Assembly: GCA_031292175.1 (NCBI GenBank)
Contig: JARLHQ010000005.1
Span: forward strand, 1-64,000
Direction: 5' to 3'
From: Humidesulfovibrio sp.
Lineage (GTDB): Bacteria > Desulfobacterota > Desulfovibrionia > Desulfovibrionales > Desulfovibrionaceae
DNA: 64,000 nt
In this document: positions 1-9,833 of the stretch, one piece after another
How positions within the stretch are numbered: position 1 is the first letter of the stretch
Layout of the letters: every line of letters begins with the position of its first letter
The notes under the pieces: model-generated
The model's input: the letters and a program-made list of their open reading frames with translations, nothing else
Told to the model about the DNA's origin: nothing
Databases searched by the model: none
Translations under genes and position numbers: made by a program

Positions 1-252
1 CTTGGGCTCAAGCACATTCGGACACGGCCCTACACGCCGCGCACCAACGGCAAAGCCGAACGGTTCATCCAGACGTCGCTGCGCGAGTGGGCCTACGCCG
101 CCGCGTACCCGGACTCAAACGAAAGAGCCAGCGAGTTGCCTCGCTGGCTCCACGAATACAACTTCTACAGAAATCACTCTGCGTTACAAAACAAACCGCC
201 CATCAGCCGAGTCGGTGAGGTTGTGAACAACGTCTTGCAACTCCACATCTAG
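1..252 (+). CDS. IS481-type transposase, C-terminal part (5' end outside window)
   Basis: The frame is open from the first base and ends with TAG at 250-252, giving 83 residues. It is the end of an rve-type integrase core: the segment TPRTNGKAERFIQ carries the third catalytic acid (Glu of KAERF) of the DDE triad, followed by the usual W..Y...RNHSAL region and the short tail ending LQLHI. This pattern is typical of IS481 and related IS3-like transposases, which cut and join the ends of their element. The remainder of the gene and the left end lie outside the window, so it cannot be said whether the copy is intact. The right inverted repeat of such elements commonly overlaps the end of the gene. 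The stop codon overlaps the stop of the convergent gene on the other strand. Confidence 0.85.
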   Translation, partial: LGLKHIRTRPYTPRTNGKAERFIQTSLREWAYAAAYPDSNERASELPRWLHEYNFYRNHSALQNKPPISRVGEVVNNVLQLHI

Positions 253-551
253 CCGCGCTCCCGCACGTCATCGCGCCAGGCGTTGTGCCGGGCGCAGCAG
301 CCCTGCCCGACGAAAAGCGGCGTCAGGTCCACGCCCGCGCGGGGGTGGATCACCAGATCACAGACATAACGCGCGCCGGTCCAGACCAGGGCCGGACAGC
401 GGGGCGTGTAGCCGTAAGCCTGCTGTGAGACCTCGCAGGGGTTGTCCAGGCAGCACCAGCCGCAGCCCAAGCACGCCAGGGGCGGCAGGCCGGGGTCCTT
501 GGGCGAGAAGAAGTCATCGTCCAGCGTCGTTGTTTCCAGCGGTGTCGACAT
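249..551 (-). CDS. Small cysteine-rich protein, CxxCxxCC type
   Basis: A 100-residue protein starting MSTPLETT is the likeliest product; starts at 563 (MLRRMSTP) or 620 are possible and none has a clear ribosome binding site. It has nine cysteines, with a cluster CLGCGWCC at residues 27-34 followed by Cys39, Cys52, Cys64 and a Cys-Cys pair at 85-86. The spacing resembles the metal-binding cluster of YkgJ-type (zinc or iron chelating) proteins, but the protein is short and I do not recognise a defined function. Its TAG stop is read from the same CTAG that ends the neighbouring transposase, so the C terminus may have been set by insertion of the IS element. Coding bias is like the neighbours. 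Confidence 0.6.
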   Translation of the reverse strand: MSTPLETTTLDDDFFSPKDPGLPPLACLGCGWCCLDNPCEVSQQAYGYTPRCPALVWTGARYVCDLVIHPRAGVDLTPLFVGQGCCARHNAWRDDVRERG

Positions 552-729
552 GCGCCGCAACATAAGGCAGGCCACGCGGGTTGGCAACCGTGGCCAATCC
601 CCGTTGACGCTCCAGCCCACTCAGGATACATGATACTGGCGACCTCTTGTTGCCCGGCCTCCGGGTGGAGGCTTCACCACTTTGAATTCACCGTGAAATG
701 CTATAGGCTCCCGCCTGGGCGAGGTGGAG

Positions 730-1815
730 ATGACCACGGAACAGGACCACAAGGACCAACATAACGGGCTGGACGGTGTGCAGGCCACCCTGGAGCGTCT
801 GGGTGTGGCCGGTAACGTCGACTGGCTTGCGGTGGTCCTCTTCGCGCGGAATCTCGTCTCGTCCATGGATCTGTTCTCCGAAGAGCAGAAGGCCCAGCTT
901 CAGGCCAAGATCTTTGAACAAATGGGCAAGCGCCCCCTGAACAACAAGCGTTTTCAGCACATCGTCCAGATCATCCAGCACTTCCTGCTGGACAATCCGA
1001 AGATGGCGGATCTGCGTAGTCAGCTGGTCAACGAACGCCAGGGCTACGCCTCCCTGTATGAGGAGATGGGCAAGGTCTTCGCCGACATCCAGCAAAGCAC
1101 CGAGGCGCGGGAGAGTCATATCCAACGCATGGGCGAGGACACGGAGAAGGGCATCACCGCCGCAGAGTCCAGGGCCGAAGTGGTCAGCCGCCTGCGCGGC
1201 ATGGTCACGGAGATGGTTTCCCAGGCCCGGGCCGAGGCGCGGACCTGGCAGGAGCGCGCGACCCAGCTGGAGCACACGGCCAATTTTGACTCCCTGCTCT
1301 CCGAGCTCTACAGCCGTCGCGCCCTGGACGCCCAGCTCAGCGTGGTGCTGGAGCGCTGTCGCAAGACCAACACCCCGGTGTCGCTGTTGTTCATTGACGT
1401 GGACCGGTTCAAGGACGTGAATGACACCTTTGGCCACCAGACGGGGGACGGGGTGCTGCGTGTCCTGGCGGCCATCCTTTCCGCCCACTCCATGCAGTTC
1501 AAGGGCTACGCCGCCCGCTTCGGCGGGGAGGAGCTGCTGATCCTGTGCGAGGGGCTGTCCGAGGCCGAGGCCATGGTCAGGGCGGAGGAAATCCGCCAGG
1601 ATGTGGCGCGTTGCCCCTTTGTGCCGCACCTGACCGGAGCGGAGAACACGGCCCCGCTGCATATCACCGTCAGCATCGGCGTGGCCCAGATGCGCCCCGG
1701 GCAAAGCACCGCGGACCTCATCATGGCGGCCGACCAGGCCATGTACGCAGGCAAGACCCAGGGCCGCAACCGCGTGGTCGGCCATAGTTCCCTTGCCGCG
1801 TACCGGCCCTTGTAA
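730..1815 (+). CDS. Diguanylate cyclase (GGDEF domain) with helical N-terminal region
   Basis: The 361-residue protein starts at ATG 730, preceded by GAGGTGGAG; a GTG at 724 is the alternative. The C-terminal half (about residues 185-355) is a GGDEF domain that would make cyclic di-GMP from two GTP. The active-site motif reads GGEEL near residue 265, an accepted active variant, and FDSLLSELYSRRALD and VSLLFIDVDRFKDVND are the standard N-terminal blocks. The RxxD inhibitory I-site expected five residues before GGEEL is absent (FKGY there), so product inhibition at that site is unlikely. The N-terminal part is helical and hydrophilic, without membrane segments or a recognisable sensor; residues about 100-185 look coiled-coil. 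The gene is followed by a histidine kinase on the same strand 64 bases on, but a hairpin lies between. Confidence 0.9.
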   Translation: MTTEQDHKDQHNGLDGVQATLERLGVAGNVDWLAVVLFARNLVSSMDLFSEEQKAQLQAKIFEQMGKRPLNNKRFQHIVQIIQHFLLDNPKMADLRSQLVNERQGYASLYEEMGKVFADIQQSTEARESHIQRMGEDTEKGITAAESRAEVVSRLRGMVTEMVSQARAEARTWQERATQLEHTANFDSLLSELYSRRALDAQLSVVLERCRKTNTPVSLLFIDVDRFKDVNDTFGHQTGDGVLRVLAAILSAHSMQFKGYAARFGGEELLILCEGLSEAEAMVRAEEIRQDVARCPFVPHLTGAENTAPLHITVSIGVAQMRPGQSTADLIMAADQAMYAGKTQGRNRVVGHSSLAAYRPL

Positions 1816-1837
1816 CGGCCCGACGCCCACACGAAGC

Positions 1838-1862
1838 AAAAAAAACCCGCCGGAAGCGGCGG
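1838..1862 (-). terminator. Hairpin with U-tract in the minus direction
   Basis: Read on the minus strand, CCGCC and GGCGG form a stem around a six-base loop, followed by G and eight T. This is terminator-like only in the minus direction, although both flanking genes are on the plus strand. It may limit antisense transcription from the downstream kinase gene; no minus-strand gene ending here was found. Confidence 0.4.
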
Positions 1863-1882
1863 ATCACAGCCAAGGATCCATG

Positions 1883-3673
1883 ATGCCCAGAGTGCAATCC
1901 ATTCAGATGCGTGTTTTGTTGTGGGGATGGGCCGTGCTTATCGCCGGCTTGGCCCTGGCCTTCTGGCGCTACAGCGCCACCCTGGACGGCGAGACCGCCC
2001 GGGATTTCGAGCGCGCGACCATCGGGCGCCTGCAGACGGTGGAATGGCTGCTCGAACGCAACGGGCCCTTCACCGAGCCCCGCGACCGGCAGGACTTCCT
2101 GCACACCCTGGCCACAAACATGGGCATGCGCATCACCTTGATCGAGGGCGGCAAGGTTGTGGCCGATACCTCCGTGGCCTTCGGCGACCTGGGCAAGCTC
2201 GACGACCATTCCGCCCGGCCCGAGGTCGTCGCCTCTTTGAGCGGCGAGGTGGGGCAGTCCACGCGCCACAGCGTGACCCTCGATCGCGACATGATCTACA
2301 TGGCCAAGAAATTGCCCGGAAAGGACGGCGCGCCCGACACCGTGTTGCGGCTGGCCGCGCCGGTATCCCAGCTGCGCACGCACCTGCAGCGGATGCGCTG
2401 GGCGCTTTTGGCGGCCATGGTGCCGCTCTTGCTCGGCTCCGGAGTGTTGCTCTGGCTGCTTTCTCGCACCATCACCATGGGCATCGCCCAGTTCACGGAG
2501 GCCGCGCAGGCCATCGGCGACGGCGACTACCGGCGCAAGATCCTCTTCTATCCGGCCGCAGAGTTCCAGCCCTTGGCCGAGGCCATCAACCGCATGGCCA
2601 AGAAGATCAAGAAGAACGTCAAGGTCATCGAGAATCAGCGCGGCGAACTCTGGGCCATGTTCGAGGGCATGAGCGAGGGTGTCATGGTGCTCGATACGAG
2701 CGGACGCATCCTGCACGTCAATCCGGCCCTGTCCAAGATCTTCCCGCGCGCCCAGGAGTTCATCGGCCGTGCGCCGCTTGAGGCCACCATGAGCCTGGAG
2801 ATCCAGAACCTGGTGGACATCCTCATGGCGGGTGAGACCAGCGAACGCGTGAGCCGGCAGATCGAACTCAAGGACCGCCGCTGTGCGGAGATGACCGTGG
2901 TGCCCTTCCGCGACCACAAGTACCGCCCGCGCGTCATCCTGGTGTTCCACGACACAAGCGAGCAGAAACGCGTGGAGCGTGTGCTGCGCGACTTCGTCGC
3001 CAACGCCTCGCACCAGCTGCGTACGCCGCTGACGAGCATCCGCGGCTACGCCGAGACCCTCATCGACGCGCCTCCGCAGGAAGAGGCCAAGCGCAAGGAG
3101 TTCCTGGAGATCATCCACGCCAACGCCGTGCACATGGCCAAGGTCATCGGCGGCATGTTCGCCCTGGCCAAGAGCGAGCGCGAAGGCAAGCGCCCGGGCG
3201 ACCTCTCCGCCAGTGTGCCCCAGGCCCTGGACCATGCGCTCAAGAATGCTTCCTTCGCGGCCCAGGACAGGGGCATCGAGTTGGAACTCGAAGCCCTGCC
3301 GGAGAACATGCCCGCCACGGCCGCAGACCCCGACGGTCTGCTGCAGATCATCGAGAGCATTCTGGACAACGCCATCAAGTACTCACCGGAGGGCGCCAAG
3401 GTGCATATCTCCGCGGCCTCCGACGGCCAAAGCGTGCTGTTGAGCTTCGCCGACCAGGGGCCTGGCATCAGCCCGGAGAACCAGAAGCGCATCTTCGAGC
3501 GCTTCTTCCGCGCCGACGGCAACGGTGTGGACAGCGCGGGCAGCGCGGGCCTCGGCCTGGCCATCTGCCGCCACATCGCCCGCAACTACGGGGGCGAGGT
3601 TTGGGTAAAGTCACCCACGGACGAGGAAACCGGCATGGGCAGCGTGTTCACCGTGCGTCTGCCCGTGGCCTGA
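1883..3673 (+). CDS. PhoR-like membrane sensor histidine kinase (HAMP-PAS-HisKA-HATPase)
   Basis: The 596-residue protein starts at one of two adjacent ATG codons (1880 or 1883); AAGGA at 1872-1876 favours 1883. Order of parts: membrane helix at about residues 10-30, a periplasmic domain of about 140 residues, a second membrane helix near 170-195, HAMP, a PAS domain (about 250-360), the dimerisation and phosphoacceptor domain with NASHQLRTPL (His about 377), and a catalytic domain with DNAIKYS, DQGPGIS and GLGLAI. It would autophosphorylate in response to a periplasmic or membrane signal and pass phosphate to a response regulator. The architecture is that of PhoR/WalK-type kinases. No response regulator gene is adjacent, so the partner is unknown. 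The next gene is another kinase on the same strand. Confidence 0.9.
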   Translation: MPRVQSIQMRVLLWGWAVLIAGLALAFWRYSATLDGETARDFERATIGRLQTVEWLLERNGPFTEPRDRQDFLHTLATNMGMRITLIEGGKVVADTSVAFGDLGKLDDHSARPEVVASLSGEVGQSTRHSVTLDRDMIYMAKKLPGKDGAPDTVLRLAAPVSQLRTHLQRMRWALLAAMVPLLLGSGVLLWLLSRTITMGIAQFTEAAQAIGDGDYRRKILFYPAAEFQPLAEAINRMAKKIKKNVKVIENQRGELWAMFEGMSEGVMVLDTSGRILHVNPALSKIFPRAQEFIGRAPLEATMSLEIQNLVDILMAGETSERVSRQIELKDRRCAEMTVVPFRDHKYRPRVILVFHDTSEQKRVERVLRDFVANASHQLRTPLTSIRGYAETLIDAPPQEEAKRKEFLEIIHANAVHMAKVIGGMFALAKSEREGKRPGDLSASVPQALDHALKNASFAAQDRGIELELEALPENMPATAADPDGLLQIIESILDNAIKYSPEGAKVHISAASDGQSVLLSFADQGPGISPENQKRIFERFFRADGNGVDSAGSAGLGLAICRHIARNYGGEVWVKSPTDEETGMGSVFTVRLPVA

Positions 3674-3799
3674 AATCGGAGAGGATGTTTTGGATGAGTC
3701 CTCTGTTTATTGCAACGGCGTGGTGACAAAAGCGGCTGCCGGGTGTAGGGGGTAGGCTCTCGCCCGCATGGGCGCAACGGATCTCCAACCGGGAACCGT

Positions 3800-6700
3800 A
3801 TGGCCAAGCCAAACGCGCTCCAACGCATTCCGCAAGCCGCTTGGGTGCGGAGGTCCGCCAGGATCTGCGCCCTGGCCTTGTGGCTTCTGGCTGCGTCGGC
3901 CGCCCTGGCTCAGCCCCCGGCGGCGGACCCGCGGGTTCTGGTGCTGCATTCCTACCACCCGGGCTATCTGTGGACAGACAGTATCCAGCGGGGCGTGGCC
4001 GGGACTCTGGAGCGCCTGGCGCCGGAAGCCCGCGTGTTCGTAGAGTACATGGACACCCAGCGCGTACCGCCGGAACGCTCCTTCCCGCAGCTCAACGCCT
4101 ACTTCGCGGCCAAATATGCGCCTTTGCGCCCCTCGGTTATCCTGGCCAGCGACGACAACGCCCTTGATTTTTTGCTGCTCCACCGCCACGAACTCTTCCC
4201 TGACGTGCCGGTGATCTTTTGCGGCGTGGGCGAACTGGGGGCGAAGCACCTGGAACGGCATCGGGGCTACACCGGCGTGGTGGAGCACACGGACCTCTCC
4301 GGCACCATCGACGCCGCGCTCAAGCTCATGCCCGCCATGCGACGCCTGGTCCTTATAACCGGCGCCACCGAAAACGGCGCCACCGGCCAGCGTCTGTTCC
4401 GGCAAACCATGTCCGCCTACCGGGGGCGCCTGGAACCCATGGAACTGTGCGGTTTGCCCTTTGCGGAGGTGGCCGCCAGGCTCACCACGCTTTCCTCGGA
4501 CACGGGCATTCTCTACATGGGCCTGCTGCGCGACCCCAGCGGCGCGACCATGAGCGTCGAGGAGTCGCTGGCCTTCATCCGCAAGGCCACGCCGCAGCCG
4601 GTGTTTTGCGCGTGGGATTTCGTGGTCGGCCACGGTGCGGTGGGCGGCGTGGTGGTCAGCGGCGAGCGCCAGGGCCGGATCATGGCCGAGATGGCTGCGC
4701 GCATCCTGCATGGCGTGCCCATGGAGTCCATTCCCATCCTGCACGAAAGGCCCAACGTGGGCATGTTCGACTACCGTGAACTACAGCGCTTTGGATTCTC
4801 GGAGGCCAAGCTTCCCCCCGGCAGCATCGTGCTCAACCAGCCGCAGGAGCTTTGGCGGAGCTACCAGTCCGAGATCATCATGGCGGGCGTTCTGTTTCTG
4901 GCCATGGCGGCGGCCATTGCGCTGCTGGGGCTGAAGGTCCGAGGTCGGCGGCGCGCTGAACTCCAGCAGGACATGGCCCGGCTGCGCTACCAGGAATTCG
5001 TGGAGGCCATGAGCGTCGGGGTGCTTGAGGTGGACCGCGCCGGGCGCATCGTTTTCGCCAACCGCGCCAGCCATGCCCTGTGCGGCGCGCTCCAGGGCGC
5101 GTTGGAGGGGAGAAGTGTGCTGGACCTGGCCGAAAATCCCGCCTCGCGCGAGGCCATGGTCCGGCAGCTGAACGCCGGGCTCTGCCCGCCGGGATCAGCC
5201 CTCGTGCGTCTGCGCGGCGCGGCCGGCGCCGTGGTGGAGGCCCAGTTGGAGTGGATTTGCCTGAGCGGTGCGGATGGGCAGCCCACGGGGTTCTTGGCCA
5301 CGGCCATGGATCTGACGGAGCTGCGCCGGGCCGAGCGCGCGCGCGAGGAGCAACACCGCTTTACCCTCGCCCTTTTGGACGCCAATCCTGCACCCATCAT
5401 GGCTACGGATCTCGAAGACCATTATGTGCAGGTGAACCGCGCCATGTGCGAACTCTTCGGGCTTTCTGCCGGGGAGATCCTGGGCCGCCGGGTGCGGGAC
5501 ACCGGGCCGCCGGATTTTGCGGCCAAGATGGCGGAGCTGGTCAGCGAGCTTTTGGCGGGCGGGGAACGGCGGCAGCTGGAGGCCCAGATGCGTGATGTCC
5601 GTGGCTCCCTGCGCGAGATCCTCCTCACCCATTCCCTGTACCACGATGCCCAGGGCCGCCCCCTCGGGTGCGTGGGGACGCTGACGGATATCACCGCGCG
5701 CAAGCGGACCGAGGCCGCGCTTTTTGAGAGCCATGAGAAGTACCGCGCCATGTTCGAGAGCTTGCCGCTGGCCGTGGCCATTACAGATCAGGAGGCGCGC
5801 CTTCTGGAGGTCAACCGTGGCTTTGAGGCGCTCTACGGCTGCACGCGTCAGGATTTGCTGCGCCAGCGGCTTTCGGAGCGCCGGTTCAACCTGCGCCGTC
5901 TGGATGGCAGCCCGCTGGCGTCCGAGGAGGTTCCCAGCCTGCGCGCCGCGCGGGAGCAAATGCTGGTGCGCATGGACCTCATCGTGCAACGGCCCGACGG
6001 CAGCAGCTCCTTCGTGCAGTGCTCCGCCGCCCCCCTGCAGCTCCCGGGCTATGGCGCCGTGGTGGCCCTGGTGGACATCACCGAGCAACGGCACATGGAG
6101 CAGATCATCAAAAGTCGGCTGGCTGCGGTCACCAAACCCTTAGGCGATTCCCTGGAGCCTAGCTTTACCGACCTTTTTGAGCTTGAGGGAATCCAGGCCG
6201 TGCAGGACGCCTTCGCCGTGGCCATGGGCGTGACCTCAGTGCTTACAACCCCGGAGGGCGCGGCCATCACCCGGCCGAGCAATTTCCCGTCTTCGTGCGC
6301 CATGCTGCGCTGCGGCGAAGGGGCTTCCGTCTTGCCGTGCGTCCTCACCCGACCTGCGGGGCAGCGTCCCGAACTGCCGGGGCTTTTGATCGGCGAGGCC
6401 CCCATCATGGCCGGGGACAAGCGCATTGCCCTCTGGCACATTTATCAGCTGAACGAGCAGAAGCTCGACCTCGCCCAGGCAAACGCGGCGTTGGCGGGCA
6501 TGGGCTTGGACAGCCAGCAGGCCAGCACCTGCCTTGCGTCCCTGCCCACGACGCCTGATGAGGAACGTTTCCGCCTGGTCAGCGGCGCGTTGGCGCTCAT
6601 GGCCGGCAAGCTTTCGGAGCTGGGCTTGAAGAATTTCCAGCAGGCCCGGTTCATTGAACAGCTGCGCCGCACCGAGGCGGCCTTGCAGCAGGCCAAGGAA

Positions 6701-7864
6701 CTGGCCGAGGCCGCCAGCAGCGCCAAAAGCGACTTTTTAGCCAACGTGAGCCACGAGATACGCACACCCCTGCACGGGGTGCTTGGGATGCTGCAACTGC
6801 TGCGCACGACCCCCCTCGACACCCATCAGAGCGATTATCTGGAGAAGGCTCAGTACTCGGCGCGGAGTTTGCTTTCAATCATCAACGACATCCTGGATTT
6901 CTCCAAGATTGAGTCCGGCACTCTGGAACTTTCGACCGAATTGTTCGACCCCGCGCAGCTGTTGCGCTCCAGCGCGGCCGTGTTTGAGGAGCAGGCCCGG
7001 GCCAAAGGGCTCAAGCTTACGGTGGAGGTGCGGGGCCATGTTCCCGAGAGCCTGCAGGGTGACGCTGGCAAGATCCGCCAGATTTTGTTTAACCTGCTGG
7101 GCAACGCCGTGAAGTTTACGGACGCCGGCTGGGTTTCGGTGGTGCTGCAAAGCCTGCCTGGACCGCGGGGCTGCGTTGTGCTTTTGCTCCAGGTGGAGGA
7201 CAGCGGCGTGGGCATTCCAGAAGATCTGCAGGACATGGTTTTTGAACCCTTCACCCAGGCCGAAGCCGTGTACACCAAGCGTTTCCAAGGCACGGGTCTC
7301 GGGCTGGCCATCGTGCGCAAGCTGGCAGGGCTTATGGACGGCGGCATCACCCTGGAAAGCAAGCCCGGCCAGGGAACGCGTATTGATTTGGCCCTGGTCT
7401 TAAGCGAGGCGGACAAGGAGTGGCGGCCCGCCGCGAAGCCCGCGGCCCAGGCGGAGGGCCTGCCGCCCATGCGTCTGCTCTTGGTGGAGGACAATGTCAT
7501 CAGCCAGATGGCGGCCAAGAGTTTCCTCACCCGGCAGGGGCACGAGGTGCAGACTGCCCAGAACGGGCAGGAGGCGCTGGACGCCCTGGAGCAGAGGCGG
7601 TTCGACGCCGTGCTCATGGACATCCAGATGCCGGTCATGGACGGGGTGGAGGCCACGCGGCGCATCCGCGCGCATGATGGCTCCCGCTATGATCCTACGC
7701 TGCCGATCATTGCGCTGACCGCCTATGCGCAGGTGGTCGAGCACCGCGAGTTCCTCGCCGCGGGCATGGACGAAGCCATCTCCAAACCCCTGGAGCCGAA
7801 TGACATCTCCGATGCGTTGGTCCGCGTGTTGGCGCGCCGCGCCAAGTCTCAGCCCATGAACTGA
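3800..7864 (+). CDS. Hybrid sensor kinase: ABC-substrate-binding-like sensor, PAS x3, PocR, HisKA, HATPase, receiver
   Basis: A 1354-residue membrane protein. A signal-anchor sequence (to about residue 38, ending ASAALAQ) leads into a periplasmic ABC-substrate-binding-like domain (about 45-335; starts [16 protein letters not shown]). A membrane helix follows at about 355-378. Inside are three PAS-like domains (about 390-505, 515-640, 645-765), a PocR sensory domain (about 785-945, with [16 protein letters not shown] and CGEG), the phosphoacceptor helix with SHEIRTPL (His985), the ATPase with GTGLGLAI, and a receiver domain with phosphoacceptor Asp1274 in [10 protein letters not shown]. Such proteins run an internal phosphorelay; an Hpt protein is expected elsewhere. 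The periplasmic part probably binds a small ligand, and PocR domains are associated with sensing small alcohols or related metabolites in the cytoplasm. The end overlaps the convergent azlD gene by 16 bases. Confidence 0.9.
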   Translation: MAKPNALQRIPQAAWVRRSARICALALWLLAASAALAQPPAADPRVLVLHSYHPGYLWTDSIQRGVAGTLERLAPEARVFVEYMDTQRVPPERSFPQLNAYFAAKYAPLRPSVILASDDNALDFLLLHRHELFPDVPVIFCGVGELGAKHLERHRGYTGVVEHTDLSGTIDAALKLMPAMRRLVLITGATENGATGQRLFRQTMSAYRGRLEPMELCGLPFAEVAARLTTLSSDTGILYMGLLRDPSGATMSVEESLAFIRKATPQPVFCAWDFVVGHGAVGGVVVSGERQGRIMAEMAARILHGVPMESIPILHERPNVGMFDYRELQRFGFSEAKLPPGSIVLNQPQELWRSYQSEIIMAGVLFLAMAAAIALLGLKVRGRRRAELQQDMARLRYQEFVEAMSVGVLEVDRAGRIVFANRASHALCGALQGALEGRSVLDLAENPASREAMVRQLNAGLCPPGSALVRLRGAAGAVVEAQLEWICLSGADGQPTGFLATAMDLTELRRAERAREEQHRFTLALLDANPAPIMATDLEDHYVQVNRAMCELFGLSAGEILGRRVRDTGPPDFAAKMAELVSELLAGGERRQLEAQMRDVRGSLREILLTHSLYHDAQGRPLGCVGTLTDITARKRTEAALFESHEKYRAMFESLPLAVAITDQEARLLEVNRGFEALYGCTRQDLLRQRLSERRFNLRRLDGSPLASEEVPSLRAAREQMLVRMDLIVQRPDGSSSFVQCSAAPLQLPGYGAVVALVDITEQRHMEQIIKSRLAAVTKPLGDSLEPSFTDLFELEGIQAVQDAFAVAMGVTSVLTTPEGAAITRPSNFPSSCAMLRCGEGASVLPCVLTRPAGQRPELPGLLIGEAPIMAGDKRIALWHIYQLNEQKLDLAQANAALAGMGLDSQQASTCLASLPTTPDEERFRLVSGALALMAGKLSELGLKNFQQARFIEQLRRTEAALQQAKELAEAASSAKSDFLANVSHEIRTPLHGVLGMLQLLRTTPLDTHQSDYLEKAQYSARSLLSIINDILDFSKIESGTLELSTELFDPAQLLRSSAAVFEEQARAKGLKLTVEVRGHVPESLQGDAGKIRQILFNLLGNAVKFTDAGWVSVVLQSLPGPRGCVVLLLQVEDSGVGIPEDLQDMVFEPFTQAEAVYTKRFQGTGLGLAIVRKLAGLMDGGITLESKPGQGTRIDLALVLSEADKEWRPAAKPAAQAEGLPPMRLLLVEDNVISQMAAKSFLTRQGHEVQTAQNGQEALDALEQRRFDAVLMDIQMPVMDGVEATRRIRAHDGSRYDPTLPIIALTAYAQVVEHREFLAAGMDEAISKPLEPNDISDALVRVLARRAKSQPMN

Positions 7865-8154
7865 CGCAGTCCAAACACCACCGCCACCCCGACCAGCATG
7901 GCCAGGGGCAGGTTGCGATAGCGCCAGGCCGCCAAGGCTGTGGCCGTTGTGGCGATGATTTCCGCCGGTCCGGCCGTCAGGGCCGAAGGCGCGATGATGC
8001 TGGCCAGGATGGCTCCGGGGATGGCGCGCATGAAGCGCTCCGTGCGCGGGCCCGGCGTCATGCGGCGCATGAGCAGGAGCCCGGCCGCCCGGCTGACATA
8101 CGTGGCCAGCGCCATGCCAAGGATGGTCAGAAGCGCGGTGGCGAGCGGGCTCAT
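7849..8154 (-). CDS. azlD: AzlD-family branched-chain amino acid exporter, small subunit
   Basis: A 101-residue very hydrophobic protein with four predicted membrane helices, starting at ATG 8154 (an in-frame TTG lies one codon upstream). AzlD proteins work with AzlC as a two-part exporter of branched-chain amino acids or their analogues; the conserved region GLLLMRRM and the Ala-rich helices match the family. Its ATG overlaps the azlC stop by one base, so the two are translationally coupled. The 3' end overlaps the convergent hybrid kinase gene by 16 bases. Confidence 0.85.
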   Translation of the reverse strand: MSPLATALLTILGMALATYVSRAAGLLLMRRMTPGPRTERFMRAIPGAILASIIAPSALTAGPAEIIATTATALAAWRYRNLPLAMLVGVAVVFGLRQFMG

Positions 8155-8906
8155 CAACGGATCTCCGGCTCGGACGCCACAGGGGCGTGACTAAGGGCGG
8201 CGGTCAGGCCGCCAGCCAGGGCTCCGGCCAGGATGTACCACTTGCCGGGACAGAGGCGCGCGGTCAGAAGCGCCGCGCCTGTGGCCACGATGAGCGGCAG
8301 AGCGTCGCTCCTGCGGGGGCGCAGACCCACGAGCAGCGCGGTGAATACTGCCGTGAAAGCGAAGTCCAGGCCGTAGCGCGCGGGGTCGTCCAGGCCGCGC
8401 ACCAGCACGTGTCCCAGCGCCGTGGACAGGTTCCAGAACACATACACGGCGATTCCCGCACCGATGAGGAACGCGCCGTCGGACACCAGGCCCCGGCGGC
8501 GGTCGTCAGCGTAGCGGGCCAGGGTCAGGGCCCAGGACTCGTCGGTCATGAAGAACAGCGAGCCGAAGGCCCGCCCGGGAGACAGCCGCAGAAGCTGCGG
8601 AGACAGCGCCGCGCCCATGAGCACGTGGCGCAGGTTCACGATGAACGTGGTGGCGATGAGCGAGACCACCGGCAGGTCGCGGCTCCACAGGTCCAGCGCG
8701 ATGAGCTGGCTGGCTCCGGCGAAGACCAGGAGACTCATGCTCTGGGCTTCGACGAGGGACAGCCCCTTCTGACGGGCAAGAAGGCCGTAGAGTACGCCGT
8801 AAACGGCCACGCCCAGGGCCACGGGAACGCAGGCGCGGAAGCCCGCCAGGGCTCCACCTAGGGTGAAGGGCAGTCGTCCTGCGGCGGATGGCGTTTGTGT
8901 ATTCAT
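8154..8906 (-). CDS. azlC: AzlC-family branched-chain amino acid exporter, large subunit
   Basis: A 250-residue inner-membrane protein with about six or seven helices. The stretch beginning at about residue 22 (GFRACVPVALGVAVYGVLYG) and the following VFAGASQLIALDLW are typical of AzlC, which together with AzlD exports valine, leucine and isoleucine or toxic analogues such as azaleucine. The start ATG at 8906 gives a family-typical length. An AraC-family regulator lies 49 bases upstream on the same strand and is the likely controller; the three genes may form one operon regulator-azlC-azlD. Confidence 0.9.
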   Translation of the reverse strand: MNTQTPSAAGRLPFTLGGALAGFRACVPVALGVAVYGVLYGLLARQKGLSLVEAQSMSLLVFAGASQLIALDLWSRDLPVVSLIATTFIVNLRHVLMGAALSPQLLRLSPGRAFGSLFFMTDESWALTLARYADDRRRGLVSDGAFLIGAGIAVYVFWNLSTALGHVLVRGLDDPARYGLDFAFTAVFTALLVGLRPRRSDALPLIVATGAALLTARLCPGKWYILAGALAGGLTAALSHAPVASEPEIR

Positions 8907-8955
8907 GCGCGGAGCTTAACGCGGGGCGGGCGAACGGGCTTGTACAATCTTGCGC

Positions 8956-9813
8956 TTAGCCGCGCCAACGGCCCGGCGCGACGCCGAAGGCACGCCGGAA
9001 ATGGCGCGTGTAGTGGCTCTGGTCCGCAAAGCCGCAGGCCTGGGCGGCCTCGGCCACGCTGTCACCCCGGCGCAGGAGCTCCAGGGAGCGGTTTACGCGC
9101 AGCTGGTTGCGCCAGGCGTGGGGCGGCAGGCCCGTCTCCCGCGCGAAGAGCCGGGCGGCGTGGAAGGGCGAAAGCCCAACGGCGGCCGCCAGTTCGTCCA
9201 GGGTCAGGGGCTCGGACAGATCCGCTGCCAGCCGCTGGCGCATGGCCTCCACGTGGGCGGTGGACCGGCCCGACGCGGCAACGGGCTGGGCTGGGAACAT
9301 CTGGCCGTGGCGCAGCAGCAAAGCGGAAAAGGCCTCGAGCGTGGCCGTCTGCGCCTCCAACAGATCCTGGCCGGACTCCAGCAGCGCGTGGGCGCGCAAA
9401 AGGGCGCGGGCCAGGGTGTCATCCTGGACCACGTCGTGCAGCAGGCGCGGCAGCCCGGTCCCCTTGTCCGCGCAGGCCCGTCCGCGCAGGTTCGCGGCCA
9501 GCCCGCGCAGCAGTTCCGCGGGGGGATAGAACACGCGGTAGGCCCAGCCTTCGTCGGCCGCGCGCTCGCCGGTGTGGATCTCGTCCGGGTTGATGCAGGC
9601 CAGGCAGAGCGGGCCAGCCACGTGACGCGCGCCGCGGTAGCGGTAGCCCTCGGCCCCGGCGGTGATGACCGCGACCACGTAGCCCTCGTGCCAATGGGGC
9701 GAGAAGGCGTGACTGAAGAAACGCGCGGTCAACAGCTCCGCCCCGGGCAGGGCCGGTGAGCGGAAAAAACGCGCCTCGTCGCGGAAATGTTTTGGAGAAT
9801 CGTTGTCGCGCAT
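8956..9813 (-). CDS. AraC-family transcriptional regulator
   Basis: A 285-residue regulator. The N-terminal half is a cupin-like ligand-binding domain (HAFSPHWHEGYVVAVITAG near residue 35, then INPDEIHTGE near 90). The C-terminal 100 residues carry two helix-turn-helix motifs: LTLDELAAAVGLSPFHAARLF and the second one with SVAEAAQACGFADQSHYTRHF, followed by FGVAPGRWR. This is the AraC group often found beside amino acid exporters and usually responding to an amino acid or similar effector. It sits directly upstream of azlC on the same strand, which makes control of azlCD the most likely role. The ligand cannot be read from sequence. Confidence 0.92.
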   Translation of the reverse strand: MRDNDSPKHFRDEARFFRSPALPGAELLTARFFSHAFSPHWHEGYVVAVITAGAEGYRYRGARHVAGPLCLACINPDEIHTGERAADEGWAYRVFYPPAELLRGLAANLRGRACADKGTGLPRLLHDVVQDDTLARALLRAHALLESGQDLLEAQTATLEAFSALLLRHGQMFPAQPVAASGRSTAHVEAMRQRLAADLSEPLTLDELAAAVGLSPFHAARLFARETGLPPHAWRNQLRVNRSLELLRRGDSVAEAAQACGFADQSHYTRHFRRAFGVAPGRWRG

Positions 9814-9833
9814 GGCCGTGCCCGGAGGTCCGG

